Assembly (NCBI GenBank): GCA_030248195.1
Contig: JASAND010028611.1
Span: forward strand, 1-64,000
Origin: Trissonchulus latispiculum
Lineage: Eukaryota > Nematoda > Enoplea > Enoplida > Ironidae
Length of the DNA: 64,000 bases
Direction: 5' to 3'
In this document: positions 1 to 10,845 of the stretch, piece by piece
How positions within the stretch are numbered: the first letter of the stretch is position 1
Layout of the letters: every line of letters starts with the position of its first letter
The notes under the pieces: model-generated
The model's input: only the letters and a program-made list of their open reading frames with translations
Databases searched by the model: none
What the model was told of the DNA's origin: nothing
Translations under genes and position numbers: made by a program

Positions 1-735
1 GCACCAAAATTAGCAATTCCAGAGGCACGACCTAGAAATGCACTATGCTGCAAACGGAGCCTGTCTAAAATGGTGAAATCTAAAACTTACATTTCTCACA
101 ATTGAAAACACGAGGACCAAAAGTTCTGCGTCTAGTCTAAGCATAAATGTCCTAACAGAGACAACGATAACCATGGAAACCTTGGTTACTAAGGCGCGCC
201 TGAAATGGAGTATTCTACTGTTTACATTGAGCTTTTCCGTAAATCTCTTAGAAATCGGACTACATGATGATCCTAGTGGAACTATTGCTGCGAAGTTATC
301 AATTACCCGTACCTATTTATGGGGAGTAAAATTGCGGTTCAAGTGTCAGGGAAACTGGCATAGGAACATTGATAAGCCTGATATGTTCCGCTGATGTCTC
401 AGTGGTGTAGTGGTAGGCACGTCTGACTTGCAATCGGAGGGGCCGTGGTTCGAACCCCGACCGGACCAAGTCTTTACTTTCAATCCTGACTGAAAAGTAG
501 ATCCTCCCTCTTCCCTTCCCTCTCCGGATTTCGTGGACACCAGGGTCCCTTACACCTCTCGTCTTGGTCTTGTCCTCGGTTTCCTCTTGGTCCACCAGCC
601 CTGGTGGAATATTAGCCCTATTGATCTTGAGCTGAAATTAAGACTTGGAATTGCAAAAAGCTATGTAGAAATGCAGGGCAAGATCAAAAAGTCTGGTGCG
701 AGTTTGGCCTTAATTTGAGCGGAATAATTTTTATC
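1..735 (+). repeat. Left copy of a ~730-bp direct repeat that brackets the window
   Basis: This block is nearly the same as 63207-63946, in the same orientation. Shared landmarks are the opening GCACCAAAAT, the stretch CCATGGAAACCTTGGTTAC, an included SINE, and the run ending near TTGACGATTAGGTTA. Small indels separate the copies, including extra sequence here just after the SINE (about 605-632). The right copy is interrupted at its end by a DNA element, so this copy shows the uninterrupted site. No protein product is supported. Confidence 0.85.
342..608 (+). mobile_element. SINE with tRNA-Ala(TGC)-like head
   Basis: It reads as a leader (GGCATAGGAACATTGATAAG), a tRNA-like head at about 395-468 and a tail. 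The head has an A-box-like TGGTGTAGTGGTAGG and a B box GGTTCGAACCC, both signatures of RNA polymerase III promoters. Its anticodon arm pairs (TCTGA with TCGGA) around a 7-base loop with TGC at the anticodon position, hence Ala-like. The 5' acceptor strand no longer pairs well. The tail ends CCACCAGCCCTGG and is shared with SINEs whose heads are quite different. Open frames across it are artefacts. Confidence 0.8.
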
Positions 736-2282
736 ACTTGACGATTAGGTTATTGCGATGAACCATTTAGGATGTACGAGCCCAAACGTGTGTATATACT
801 GGTTGGTAGCATACCACCACCAAATTGTCACTAAAACTGGTTCCACAAAAATCGTTAAGAAAATAAAAATGTTCAGAAAAGAGCCAGTATTGCTGGGGAT
901 AGAACCACTCCCCGTGCGCTCCGGAGTCCGACATGCTACCGTTTACACCACTAGCCCTTAGAGCACATCGGTAAGCAAATGTGACAAACGTCTGCTACAT
1001 AAAACCTATAAATTCACGGAATGCTGTCCCTTTTGTTTCAGAGCAAAGCCGCAAACCAGTCAGTTTTTGAAGGATTAAATTGTCCGTTAGATATTTGTCC
1101 TCCGCTTTTGCACACGATTCCAAATTAGTTTCAAGTGGGAAGCAGCAAATTCCCATTACCAAAATTGGTTTGGCAGTCATGCAAGAATGATATTTTGGAG
1201 TCAGAACCAATGCCACTCAAATCCACTGTGACACTATTATATACCTGGACTCATAGTTAAAGCTCCTAATTCGACAGCAAAAAGAATAGAGAATGGAATT
1301 GAATATAGAATCTATGTACCTGTCTAGGATAATCCGAAACAGGAGAGAGCCTTTTGATATAACAATAGCAACAGTTACTCAGAGGCCAATACGATGTCGT
1401 CTAATAAAACACCTCGAATATGTGATATACCTTTGCCATGTTCCTTTGTCCCATTCAATTTTTTGTTCTTTATTGTTGCCAACCCAATGGTTTTTGTTAC
1501 AGAGGAGTTCCGCAAAACTTCTTCCATATGCGCAGCTTCCTGATGTAGCTTGAGGTCTTGCTACTGTATTGCTCCGTTCTACGCATTGGATTGATTATTA
1601 ATCAATACTGAAGCAGTTGAAGAAAATTAATTATCTTATCCTTACATTATCGTAACTGTTGACTCGCCTGTTGGGTTTCACTGGTTAAACATTTTTAGTT
1701 CCACTCCACCATGTTAAATGGCATAACAAGTCGGCTCCTGAAAGGAGCATCATCCCGACGTGGTACTTTTAAGACCGTTTAGGTGCTTCTAACGCCAGTT
1801 GGTTAATCAGTTATGCTGAATGAGAATGAATAGTTATAGAAATGACTGTTCCTCGGAACGCTGCTGATTGAAAACGGCATTTGAAACCAAAATTTATCCG
1901 ATTTAGCTCAGCCATTTGTGGATGCTTCCCAACACACATCTGAGTGATTGTTATAATAAGAAAATTTTAATTTAGATGTTTAGGTTTTCCAAGGAGAACC
2001 AAAAATATGTAGTCGCCCGCCTTGCTGAAAGGTGGATTTTTAGAGTAGTGGAGCGTAGAACACGAAGACCGTCTCATGATTCCATTTTTCTTTAGTTCAG
2101 TATAAGTTCACTTCTTAAGCTTACTACAGTAGCTAGTGAAGTAATGAAAATCTGAATGAATAATAAACTTCAGCTAGAGTTGTTGGCCGGACGACTGGCC
2201 GGGCCAAAGTGGGGCCAATCAGGCAGTCCAGCCCCAGCATGCCGACCGGTTGCAGGAACCACATGTTTTACGTAGTGTTGTT
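736..2282. other. No gene seen; intergenic with one tRNA-like relic
   Basis: Both strands have only short open frames with no recognisable domain and no convincing splice-bounded exon. The only structured item I can support is the tRNA-like relic at 881-957. Around 2180-2260 there is a small GC-richer patch with CTGGCC and GGCCAG repeats that could fold. Confidence 0.5.
881..957 (-). pseudogene. tRNA-Arg(CCG)-like relic
   Basis: Read on the minus strand it has an A-box-like TGGTGTAAACGGTAGC, an anticodon-loop-like CTCCGGA with CCG in the anticodon position, and a degenerate B box GGTTCTATCCC. The acceptor and T stems do not pair properly, so it is not a working tRNA. The sequence after it does not match the shared tail of the SINEs in this window. 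It is either a lone tRNA pseudogene or a worn SINE head. Confidence 0.4.
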
Positions 2283-2680
2283 TCAGTAACCGATTTTAGT
2301 TTCAGTTTCAGTTTCAGTCTCAATCGGCGGTCCAAGACGGTTTCAGTTTCAGTTTCAGGTCTCCTCCCAGAATAGTTTCAGTTTCAGTTTCAGTCGGGAT
2401 CGCAAAATAATTTCAGTTTCAGCTATAGTTTCATTCGGAGTTTCAGTTTCAGTTTCAGTTCATTCGAAAACATGCAGTTTCCAGCCCAATAACATGCAAA
2501 AATTTATGATTATTTATACTCCTACTGCAGAGTATTAACGAAAAAATTGCTTAAAACCTTCAAATTTTCATGTTTTGAGAAAAGAATGAAACTAGTTTCA
2601 GTTCGAGTTTCAGGTCTTTACCCAATGTAGTTTCAGTTTCAGTTTCAGTTTCAGTGCCTGAAACTGAAACCTGTACAACC
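2283..2680 (+). repeat. (TTTCAG)n simple-repeat region
   Basis: TTTCAG hexamers recur in blocks at about 2287-2320, 2340-2360, 2374-2395, 2408-2460 and 2590-2660, with unrelated spacers. A shorter block lies at about 4566-4600, outside the far arm of the adjacent inverted repeat. The repeats produce a spurious Thr/Glu-rich frame on the minus strand. They may belong to the ends of the palindromic element that follows. Confidence 0.8.
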
Positions 2681-3256
2681 TGAAACCTAAAGTCTGACCA
2701 AAAATTCTTGGAACCAAAATGTGAGCGGCTGTCCTGAGTTATCATTTGAAGGTAGCCTATACAATGTATATATTTTTCGAATCCTCAGGAACCCGAGATT
2801 TCGAAAATTCGAAAAAATCCGAAATTCCGGAATTCATTCACGGAAAATTTAAAATTTTTGGTTTTTCGCCCAATTTTTATCGCAATCAAAATTTGGTTCT
2901 CACAGTCGATTAGATTTCCGGAATTCCGGGTTTTCTAAATTACCGGATTTTAAAGATTTCCTCCAATACCCTCAGGATGGGTATCATTCGAAAGCTCTTA
3001 TCGAGCTGAACAACTTTTGTAATAGAACAAACTCGTGAAAATGCACTCAACTTCCGGAATTCGCGAAAACCGGATTTTCCGGATTTTAAAAATTTTCTTC
3101 AATACCCACAAAATGGGTATCATTCGAGAGCTCTTGATGAGCTGAACAAATCTTGTAATAGAACGAACTTTCAGAAATGAGCCCGAAAAATTTCCAAGCT
3201 AGAGTGAAATCCGAATTTGTGAATTCCGGGGTTTAGGTGCATTTTCAGACATTGGT

Positions 3257-3546
3257 TCTAGCGCGCGCTTCTACCGGGGCTGGTAGACCAAGAAGAAACC
3301 AAGGACAAGCCCGAACGAGAGGCGTCAGGCACCTTCGTACCCACGAAACCAGGACCTAGAAGAGAGAAGAGAAGAGGGAGGTTCAGCTTTTCACTCACCA
3401 ATGAAAGTAAAGAATTGGTCCCGCCGGGGATCGAACCAAGGCCCTTCTGCTCTAGAGTCAGACATGCTAAACCACTACACCACGGGACCATCAGCTGAAC
3501 TCCCATTGCAGGCTTATCAATCTTTCCTATGCCTGCTTCCCTTACA
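3257..3546 (-). mobile_element. SINE with tRNA-Gln-like head, CTA anticodon position
   Basis: On the minus strand it reads leader (GCAGGCATAGGAAAGATTG), a tRNA-like head, then the common tail ending near the GGCTGGTAG side at 3270. In the head the 7-bp acceptor stem GGTCCCG/CGGGACC is perfect and the B box is GGTTCGATCCC. The anticodon loop reads CTCTAGA, placing CTA at the anticodon. An extra A interrupts the D arm. The minus-strand frame across it is an artefact. Confidence 0.85.
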
Positions 3547-3756
3547 TCTCCCCCGGGTTTCTAGAAGACGCGTCCCGCGGCTTACTCAACTCGGAATCGA
3601 ACCGAGAGCGCATCCAGCGCAGGGCATTCTGAGCCCAAGGGATCCGTGCTCCCCCGACACACGTTCCAGACCCCTTTAGATCCAACAACCAGAAGCAACT
3701 ACTGGGGGACCGGAGACAGGAGTCCAATCCGGGTCCTCCTGGCAGCCTCGCCACAT
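3547..3756 (-). repeat. Second tRNA-like unit, class II (Ser/Leu-like)
   Basis: On the minus strand there is a T-arm-like CTCGG-TTCGATT-CCGAG, a preceding GCGC-TGGAT-GCGC stem in the variable-arm position, and a GGGC/GCCC stem around TCAGAAT. This order resembles a class II tRNA with a long variable arm. The acceptor stem is not recognisable. The unit joins two SINEs head to tail, and the same arrangement recurs at 57400-57616, so the composite seems to move or amplify as one block. Confidence 0.55.
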
Positions 3757-4042
3757 GTAGCGCTTCTACCAGGGCTGGTAGACCAAGAAGAAACCAAGGA
3801 CAAGCCCGAACGGGAGGCGTCAGGCACCTTCGTACCCACGAAACCAGGACCTAGAAGAGAGAAGAGAAGAGGGAGGTTCAGCTTTTCACTCACCATTGAA
3901 AGTAAAGAATTGGTCCCGCCGGGGATCGAACCACGGCCCTTCTGCTCTAGAGTCAGACATGCTAAACCACTACACCACGGGACCATCAGCTGAACTCCCA
4001 TTGCAGGCTTATCAATCTTTCCTATGCCTGCTTCCCTTACAT
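3757..4042 (-). mobile_element. SINE with tRNA-Gln-like head, CTA anticodon position
   Basis: Almost identical to the copy at 3257-3546, including the extra A in the D arm, so the two probably arose together. Its leader end (CTTCCCTTAC on the plus strand) abuts the start of the right arm of the surrounding inverted repeat. Confidence 0.85.
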
Positions 4043-4600
4043 TACAAGATTTGTTCAACTCATCAAGAGCTCTCGAATGATACTCATATTGTGGGTATTG
4101 GAGAAAATTTTTAAAATCCGGAAAATCCGGTTTTCGCGAATTCCGGGAATTGAGTGCATTTTCACGAGTTCGTTCTATTACAAAAGTTGTTCAGCTCAAT
4201 AAGAGCTTTCGAATGATACCCATCCTGAGGGTATTGGAGGAAATTTTTAAAATCCGGTAATTTAGAAAACCCGAAATTCCGGAAATTGTGTGCATTTTCG
4301 TGAAAAGCTTCTAAGAGCAAAAATGTGTAGCGGGACCATCTCTAATCGACTGTGAGAACCAAATTTTGATTGCGATAAAAATTGGGCGAAAAACCAAAAA
4401 TTTTAAATTTTCTGTGAATGAATTCCGGAATTTCGGATTTTTTCGAATTTTCGAAATCTCGGGTTCCTGAGGATTCGAAAAATATATACATTGTATAGGC
4501 TACCTTCAAATGATAACTCAGGACAGCCGCTCACATTTCGGTTCCAAGAATTTTTGGTCAGACTTTAGTTTCAGTTTCAGTTTCAGTGCCTGAAACATCA

Positions 4601-4962
4601 CTAGTTTTACGAGTTAGAAAACATTTACCCAAAACTTTTCAGCAAGCTTCATGACAAAAACTCTTTGTTTCCCCCATTGAAAAACATATATTTTAAAATT
4701 TTATCAGCAACCACTTTCAAATGTGTTCCAGGCCATTCATACAGAATTCGAAGAAGCTTTGACGAGATTTGAGAATGATAGGATTGGCGAAGTAGTTGAA
4801 AATTTAACTGAGATATAGTGACTGTAAATAAAAATAAATGAAAAATCTTTAAACTACAGAAAATTATGTACTTGATGATTTAGGTTAGAAGATTCTTCAC
4901 TTGGTCCCAGAATTGTATGCTTTATGCAAGTCAGTGTCAACAAATTTTACAAGGCATTATAT
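4601..4962. other. No gene seen
   Basis: AT-rich sequence between the foldback element and the next transposon. No frame, RNA gene or repeat stands out. Confidence 0.5.
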
Positions 4963-4970
4963 ACTATAGT

Positions 4971-6061
4971 CAGGGGGGGGGGGAAGAAAAACACAAATAG
5001 GGAAGCAAGCCCCCAACTTTTTCTTCGCTTGGATTTGGATCGGTTTGAGTATACCGTTATGTACCGTGGGCAAATACCTATCTAATCGTATATTCAAACT
5101 TCTCTTATACCTCACTCAGCTTTGGCAGTAACAGGATTTGTCCATGTTTTTTTTACCCGCAAATCGGGAAAAAAACATGGTGCGGGGAAAAAAACATGGC
5201 ACGGATTTCTACCAACCAACCATTTAGAGTGGTTTAAAAGCATTGTTTCGGCTGTTTTTAGCGTGCAAAACTACCTAGGCACCCTTCTAACCTCACAGCA
5301 AGCTTAAAACCCGATTTTTTTGGTCAAAATGCTAAATCCGCCGTACCTAACCTGTTTGGGCATGAAACCTGCTGGGAACTGGCCATAATATGCAGAATAT
5401 CACTAGAAACAAGTTAGTTGTGTTAAAAATTGCAATATTCCATCATTTTTTAAGTTTTTTCAAAATTTTCATTTTTACCATAGAAACTTATGAAACCTGG
5501 CATATTGATGCTGCAAATCAAATTTTCGAGCTAGAAGCTTGAAAAATGCTTAAAGTTGGCATATTTTGAGGTTTTTAGTGGTTTTAAAGCATTCTCTTTC
5601 CTATAGAAGCATTAGTTACGCCTTCCTGAAGCATACGCAAAAATTTTAAAATTTGGTCACCATGTTTTTTTCCCCGCTCTAGTGGACCCAATGTGGGGGA
5701 AAAAAACATGGTCAAATTTTTTTACTGGGTGTACGCAGGGGAAAACCACTATTGCCATGTGATAGAGCAAGTCAAATTATGCCCGCATGCAAATTTATAG
5801 TAGCCAAAGTTTGATAGTTGGTTAGATATAGACTTGCAAACTTTCGAAAATCCTTAGCATTTTGGCCAATTTTGGGAGGTCAACTTTGGTCAAGTACTGT
5901 ACTTCCAGAATCAAACTTAGAAACCAATCTGGTACTGTAGGGTATACTTCTAGACTTGCTCTTTCTAATGGGCTATACTAGGCAGCTGCACCTGCTATGG
6001 TTGGGGAGTAGGCGACCATGTTTTTTTCCCCTTCTTTTCCGTCATGTTTTTCCCCCCTCTG
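4971..6061. mobile_element. hAT-like non-autonomous DNA element, 1.1 kb
   Basis: It starts CAGGGGGGGGGGGAAGAAAAACA and ends TGTTTTTCCCCCCTCTG, which are inverted repeats. The flanks ACTATAGT (4963-4970) and ACTATATT (6062-6069) fit an 8-bp target duplication with one mismatch. CAGRG ends plus 8-bp duplications are the hAT pattern. The inside carries several AAAAAACATG / CATGTTTTTT motifs near both ends (about 5140-5200, 5660-5710, 6020-6060). There is no transposase frame, so it would depend on a partner. Confidence 0.8.
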
Positions 6062-6069
6062 ACTATATT

Positions 6070-6744
6070 TAGAATCATGAAACAGACTGCTTGTTTCACT
6101 TCTGTACAGCCCGTAAAGTGACATACAATTTGCAAGCTAATTTGCATAATGCGCATGTTTTAAAGAAATTAATACAAAATCAATTTCCAACCAATGAGTG
6201 CACGACCTAAAATACGTTACTTTTTAGGAAGTAACAACAAGATTACCCCTAAAAGGGGAATATTCCGTCGTTGAGCCATTATGTATCATTATGTAAAAAT
6301 TTGCTGATTCAAATTTACGAAGATCAATTTACTTAATCTATTGGTTGCAACTTTAACTTGAAGATAGAAGTGATATGAATACATGTGTAAGAGAAAACAG
6401 TAGAAAACTAAAACACTGAAATTCAACCATGAATTGATCTCTGGCTATTGCGGTGTCAGTTTTACGTTTTAACCACTATACTAGGCTACTAGTCTGACCT
6501 GGAATTCAAGAAGGATTCTCGGATTATCCAATAAGAATAGGCTGACTGAGATTAGCTTGGGACATAGTTTCATTTTTGACCGTGGAACGCCAGGGAGGAG
6601 TTGGTCAAAAACAGAAGCCAGTTAATCGTAGTCTGATTTAGCGCAATTTAGATTTTATATTGTACCGTATCATCCTCGGAGGAACCGAACCTTCACTAAT
6701 CGATAATAGCTGCGGAGGATTCCAGAAACAAATACCGCCACGAC
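6070..6744. other. No gene seen
   Basis: AT-rich sequence without a credible exon on either strand. The short GCCACGAC at 6737-6744 is the left target duplication of the next element. Confidence 0.5.
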
Positions 6745-7153
6745 CATACATTAACATAGGGTCGGGTCCTGGGGGGGGCTTGTCCCCAAAAAATTTGAGG
6801 GGCTTGTACCTTGAAGAAAAATCTTCAGGGGGGCTTGTACCTCCAGAAAAAAATTGTGAAATTTTTCGAAAAATTAACGCTAATTTTATTAAAACTAGAA
6901 ATTTTTTGTCAAAATTTGCAAAAAATCTTCAATTTTTCGAAAAATATCAAAATTTTGCCCGATTTTCCCGAAAACTTAAACTGTTTAGCTAAAAAATTTC
7001 GGCGAAGCCAAATTTTACTGTAAAAATTAATTTTTTCCGGCTGTTTTTGGTTACCCCTTGGCCATTTTTTCGTTACCCCTTGTCCTCGACAGCAATAGGG
7101 CTTGTACCTTGTCCGGGTTGGGGGGGGCTTGGACCCCCCCACGTTAACCTATA
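6745..7153. mobile_element. MITE with CATA...TATG-type ends, 409 bp
   Basis: The left end CATACATTAACATAGGG and the right end CCCACGTTAACCTATA are imperfect inverted repeats. Both flanks carry GCCACGAC (6737-6744 and 7154-7161), an 8-bp target duplication. Inside are G-runs followed by GCTTGTACC / CTTGTCC and the recurring TTACCCCTTG motif. The element at 15346-15713 has related ends. The open frames here are compositional. Confidence 0.75.
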
Positions 7154-7161
7154 GCCACGAC

Positions 7162-7586
7162 GTATGTTTAGATTTTAAACCATATAGTTACTAAAATCCG
7201 CTGAAACTTCTGCAATAGATTTAGTTTTTATTCTTCTAAAAGCTAAAGGGCTGTTTGCATTAAATTTTTCTACTTCTAAAAATAAACATACTAGGCCGTG
7301 TGTTGAAGGTAGGAGAAAGATCAGAGCATGACAAATGCGTACATGCATTTCATACAACAACGCCGTGGAGGATATTCCGCTACAGCGAAATAAAAATTAC
7401 AGGTGGCTCGTCAATTAAAATATCCGAAAATCGTTCAATTCTTTAAGATCTTCATATCCGCAATAACTTGTGCTAATTAATACTGTGCAAAAAAAGTTTG
7501 ATAAAACACTTCACCTAGCGCACCCTATGCACAAAAACGTAGGCTATAGCTGGCTCGAATGCTGAGCATAGACCTTTGTTTCAACG
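7162..7586. other. No gene seen
   Basis: AT-rich stretch. The short minus-strand frame at 7175-7360 has no recognisable domain and no exon signals. Confidence 0.45.
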
Positions 7587-8262
7587 TAGTGACGGGCATA
7601 CGTGTGCTTGGGGTGTATGGGGGGGTGTCACCCCCCCCCAAACCTGCACCTCACACCCCCCCAGAGGGGTCCCTCACTCCACAAAGAATCCGAATTTTTC
7701 CGGTTTTTTGGGCAAAATACCGGAAAATCCGGTTGTCTGGCGGCCATTGGCCGCCGGCTCACTCCCCCCAGAACTTCCTCTCCTGCACATGTCTGGTGAC
7801 GACGTAGTTCAATCGGCGACAGTTTCGATAACAGCTATCCCGCCAGGAAAAATTGTGAGCTTCGAGTTCGATGGGTAGATCTGGTGGATAGTTTATGACA
7901 TCAGAGCTTATACGTGTGTTGCATAGTAGTGACGGGGATACGGGTGCTTGGGGGGTATGGGGGGGTGTCACCCCCCCCCCCCCAAACCTGCACCTCACAC
8001 CCCCCCAGAGGGGTCCCTCACTCCACAAAGAATCCGGATTTTTCCGGTTTTTTGGGCAAAATACCGGAAAATCCGGTTGTCTGGCGGCCATTGGCCGCCG
8101 GCTCACTCCCCCCAGAACTTCCTCTCCTGCACATGTCTGGTGACGACGTAGTTCAATCGCCGACAGTTTCGATAACAGCTATCCCGCCAGGAAAAATTGT
8201 GAGCTTCGAGTTCGATGGGTAGATCTGGTGGATAGTTTATGACATCAGAAAGTTAGATTCTT
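7587..8262 (+). repeat. Tandem duplication, unit ~340 bp, two copies
   Basis: The block starting TAGTGACGGGCATACG at about 7587 is repeated almost base for base from about 7926, up to GATAGTTTATGACATCAGA. Each unit has a C-run, a hairpin around CCGGTTTTTTGGGC / ACCGGAAAATCCGG, the palindrome GGCGGCCATTGGCCGCC and a GC-rich flank. Similar open frames in both units are only the mirror of the duplication. A related hairpin lies in intron 2 of the glycosyltransferase gene (14339-14380). Confidence 0.9.
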
Positions 8263-9974
8263 TCCAGTAAAAGCAGCTCTTTGAGTGGTTATTTGGTTGT
8301 TAAAAACTCCAAGGTTCACTTTGACTAAAATATCAGGCTACATTTACATCTACATAAATAACGAAGATAACCCGCTAATCCAAACAAAACGAATTCTGTT
8401 AGTCTGCTTAAGCTACTAAAAACTATAAAGACAGTAACAGCTGCTGTTTTCACCCATATCATGGTATGTTAAACATTTCTGTTTTCACATAGCTTTGGAC
8501 CATGGTATCAAAATTGTAGCACAGCATTTTCAACATCTTAAATTTAATGTAAACTTTGTGTTTGAATTTTATGGCTAAATTGAGTTTAATTCCTTTCCGT
8601 ATAATCAATATTCTCAAGTCTACGTCCCGGAAACTTGGTGAGTCTTTACCGAGGTTAGCCAAAGTCAAAACGTCAAAATATGACAGTTGTAGTTAGCTAG
8701 CTACTAGGATTGAAATTGGCTTATTATAAAATTGAACAAATGGAAATATTAGTTCCGCATTCCAAGGACAGAAATCGAACTGACTCAAGCTGATTTCCCG
8801 GGACTCAGGAAAGCATAACGCAGAAAATTGGCTAATGAGACGGACCTCAAAATCAAATTCAGACGTTGGTCCTGTGGTGTAGTACTCCAACGCCACTACC
8901 TCGGACTGGCGCAATAACGCGACCCGACTGGTGGAGATATTTAGTCCATGCGGCTCGACTGCTACTGACGCCTCACGAGAGGGTTGAACTTACGGGGACG
9001 GATAGGGTGTCTAGAGAGTATTGGGGAAGCAAGCAGAGATCACTGCTCAATCAGGGCTCAATGTACAAATGAAAGCTCTAATATATGGAGGTGCTCTTTT
9101 TAGGCTGGGTTATCCTGATAGTTTCAGAAAAATCGATTTTTGATGGTTGTCCAGAAGTACGGTGGATTACTCAGAAATCTACTCATTAATATATATCAAT
9201 TTCTGGTAGATTCAAGGAAGACGCCGATGACCCAAAAATCGATTTCACTCAACGTCTGTCAGGTGAAAGCCTATGGTGTCTGAACCCTTGGAGTGCAAGC
9301 GAAATAATCTGATCAAGACATGCTCGAGGTACAGCTATCCAAAGTTGAGTAACCGACGACATAATTTACGTTCATCAGCCTAGTGACACAATCGGCTGCA
9401 CGGACGGCAAATCAAAACTAAACTAAGCAATGGCCGGCTCAATTTGTCTCACTAGGTTACCCCACAGTAGGTATACATAGCTTCAGCTGCTACACCGTTT
9501 TTTAAATTTTTGCACCTCACTCCAATGTATGACCTGATATTAAGTTTGCTCCTGAGTGAACTTGTTCACTCCAGTCTAAACACAGGGATAAACTGCGTCC
9601 AGTCCTATATCCGCAACACTGGAGAAAGTAAATAGTACATACGATCCTGTAATTTTCCTATTAGCTACTGTGAAAACTGTTTCGACAATATACAAAATCT
9701 GCTTAATTTTTTCACTGCTTCGAGGGAAGTTAAACAAAATGTAAATCAATTTTCCTGCCTCCGTTGTTGTGTTCCAATGCACCACTGTTGCACCAATGTA
9801 TACTGTTCGCAAAAACAATAAAGACATGCTCTACTATTGTTTAATATTGAACATACCAATAATAATATCATAGACCGGCCCCCAGTTCGTTGTCATAATA
9901 TAATAATATACATAGATTCGAGAAAATAAAACATATACAGCGAATTATTTCTATGTTATTCAGTCCAATCATGC
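8263..9974. other. No gene seen; includes a fragment of a dispersed repeat
   Basis: About 8900-8960 shares GGTGGAGATATTTAGTCCA and neighbouring sequence with about 11290-11345, so it is a dispersed repeat. GGTCCTGTGGTGTAGT at 8868 looks like an isolated tRNA A box with no matching B box. The minus-strand frame 9576-9827 (83 codons) shows no domain. It lies just downstream of the exon at 9975 and could be 3' flank of that gene. Confidence 0.45.
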
Positions 9975-10143
9975 CTAGCCTAGTCCCGGAGCAAGAGCCT
10001 TTGCAATGAATCCCATCCAATTCAATGGATTGGTACCATCCGGTTTACGAAGTCTGGGATCGCAAGGACTTTCCTTCAGAGACTCAATTCCGTTGCCGTC
10101 GAAACAGGTACGGGTAACGCCGTCATCAAACACCTCTGGATGT
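9975..10143 (-). CDS. Terminal exon of an unidentified protein gene
   Basis: On the minus strand an acceptor TTCAATTTTAG is followed by 1 + 168 nt of open frame (55 full codons and a TAG stop). The translated piece contains HPEVFDDGVTRTCFDGNG, a second Cys, the motif DPRLRKPDGTNPLNWMG and a short C-terminal tail. The composition is balanced and protein-like, unlike the AT-biased noise around it, and the two Cys suggest an extracellular or lumenal product. I do not recognise the family. Its upstream partner is probably the exon-like segment at 10846-11009, but no donor there gives the required phase with confidence. Confidence 0.5.
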
Positions 10144-10845
10144 CTAAAATTGAAAAACTGTAAAGAGAAAATATAAACAGAAAACAGAATATAGAAAACA
10201 AAAACCAGAGAACTTATAATTCCTTTATATCAACCTTATTTTCCTATGTTTTAACATGATTCAGTTGTTGTAAGTGTTGGCTACTACAAGGGTATGGCTA
10301 CTATAAGGGTAGCGGTAAACATTTTTTCAAAATCAGCTTCGGAAAGTATGTATTTATAAAATGTCCACTGTCAGATTGGGTGGCTCAAGGTAAAATTCCG
10401 TGGATGTCTATCCTATAAAATCCGTTTCAGCTGTTATTAAAGAAACAGCAGTTAAACAGGTCGAAATAAAATTAACTGGTTGAAGTTAGCCCGAAGTCTG
10501 AATACACAAAAAAGATAAGATAAAAATATTAATCCTAGGTGTCTTAAAGAAATGTGATGGAATTTAATCCGCTTAACTAGCATGCATAGTTACACGTATA
10601 CGATTTAAATATAAATTAATATTAAATTAAATTAAATTAAATTATGTTATATGTAAACCGCTAGAGCAAAGTGTATTCCGTATAATTCGAGGCTTTATTA
10701 CTTTAATGCTGATTAATTTTAATCCAATGCGTTTAATCTGTTTGGAAATATTGCCGAAGTAAGGCAGAATGGTTACTGTGCACTTGACTTGAAATCTGAT
10801 GCTCTTACGCTTTTTTCAGCCAATTTTGCATTTTTAGCTTCACTA
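10144..10845. other. Probable intron
   Basis: AT-rich, with runs such as TAAATTAAATTAAATTAAATTA near 10610-10640. It lies between two exon-like segments of the same strand and no other feature is visible in it. Confidence 0.4.

Larger units (their letters stand above)
2677..4600. repeat. Long inverted repeat (foldback-like) with SINEs in its loop
   Basis: The left arm (about 2677-3165) is the reverse complement of the right arm (about 4043-4576). For example AAAGTCTGACCAAAAATTC at 2688 matches GAATTTTTGGTCAGACTTT on the right, and CTCACAGTCGATTAG matches CTAATCGACTGTGAG. The arms are about 500 bp with a few indels, the right having about 60 extra bases. Two SINEs and a class-II tRNA-like unit fill the loop (3257-4042). 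TTTCAG repeats flank both outer ends. No coding capacity is seen, so this is a foldback-type element or an inverted duplication. Confidence 0.85.

Noticed and set aside
2287..2680. Interstitial telomere repeat
   Set aside because: TTTCAG is not a known telomeric unit, and the array is broken by unrelated spacers.
3258..4114. Several 70-120-codon frames on both strands
   Set aside because: All lie in SINE copies and recur wherever the SINE occurs; they follow the repeat and not a gene.
6660..7142. Overlapping Phe/Lys-rich frames on both strands
   Set aside because: Compositional frames inside a MITE with polyG and AAAATTTT content.
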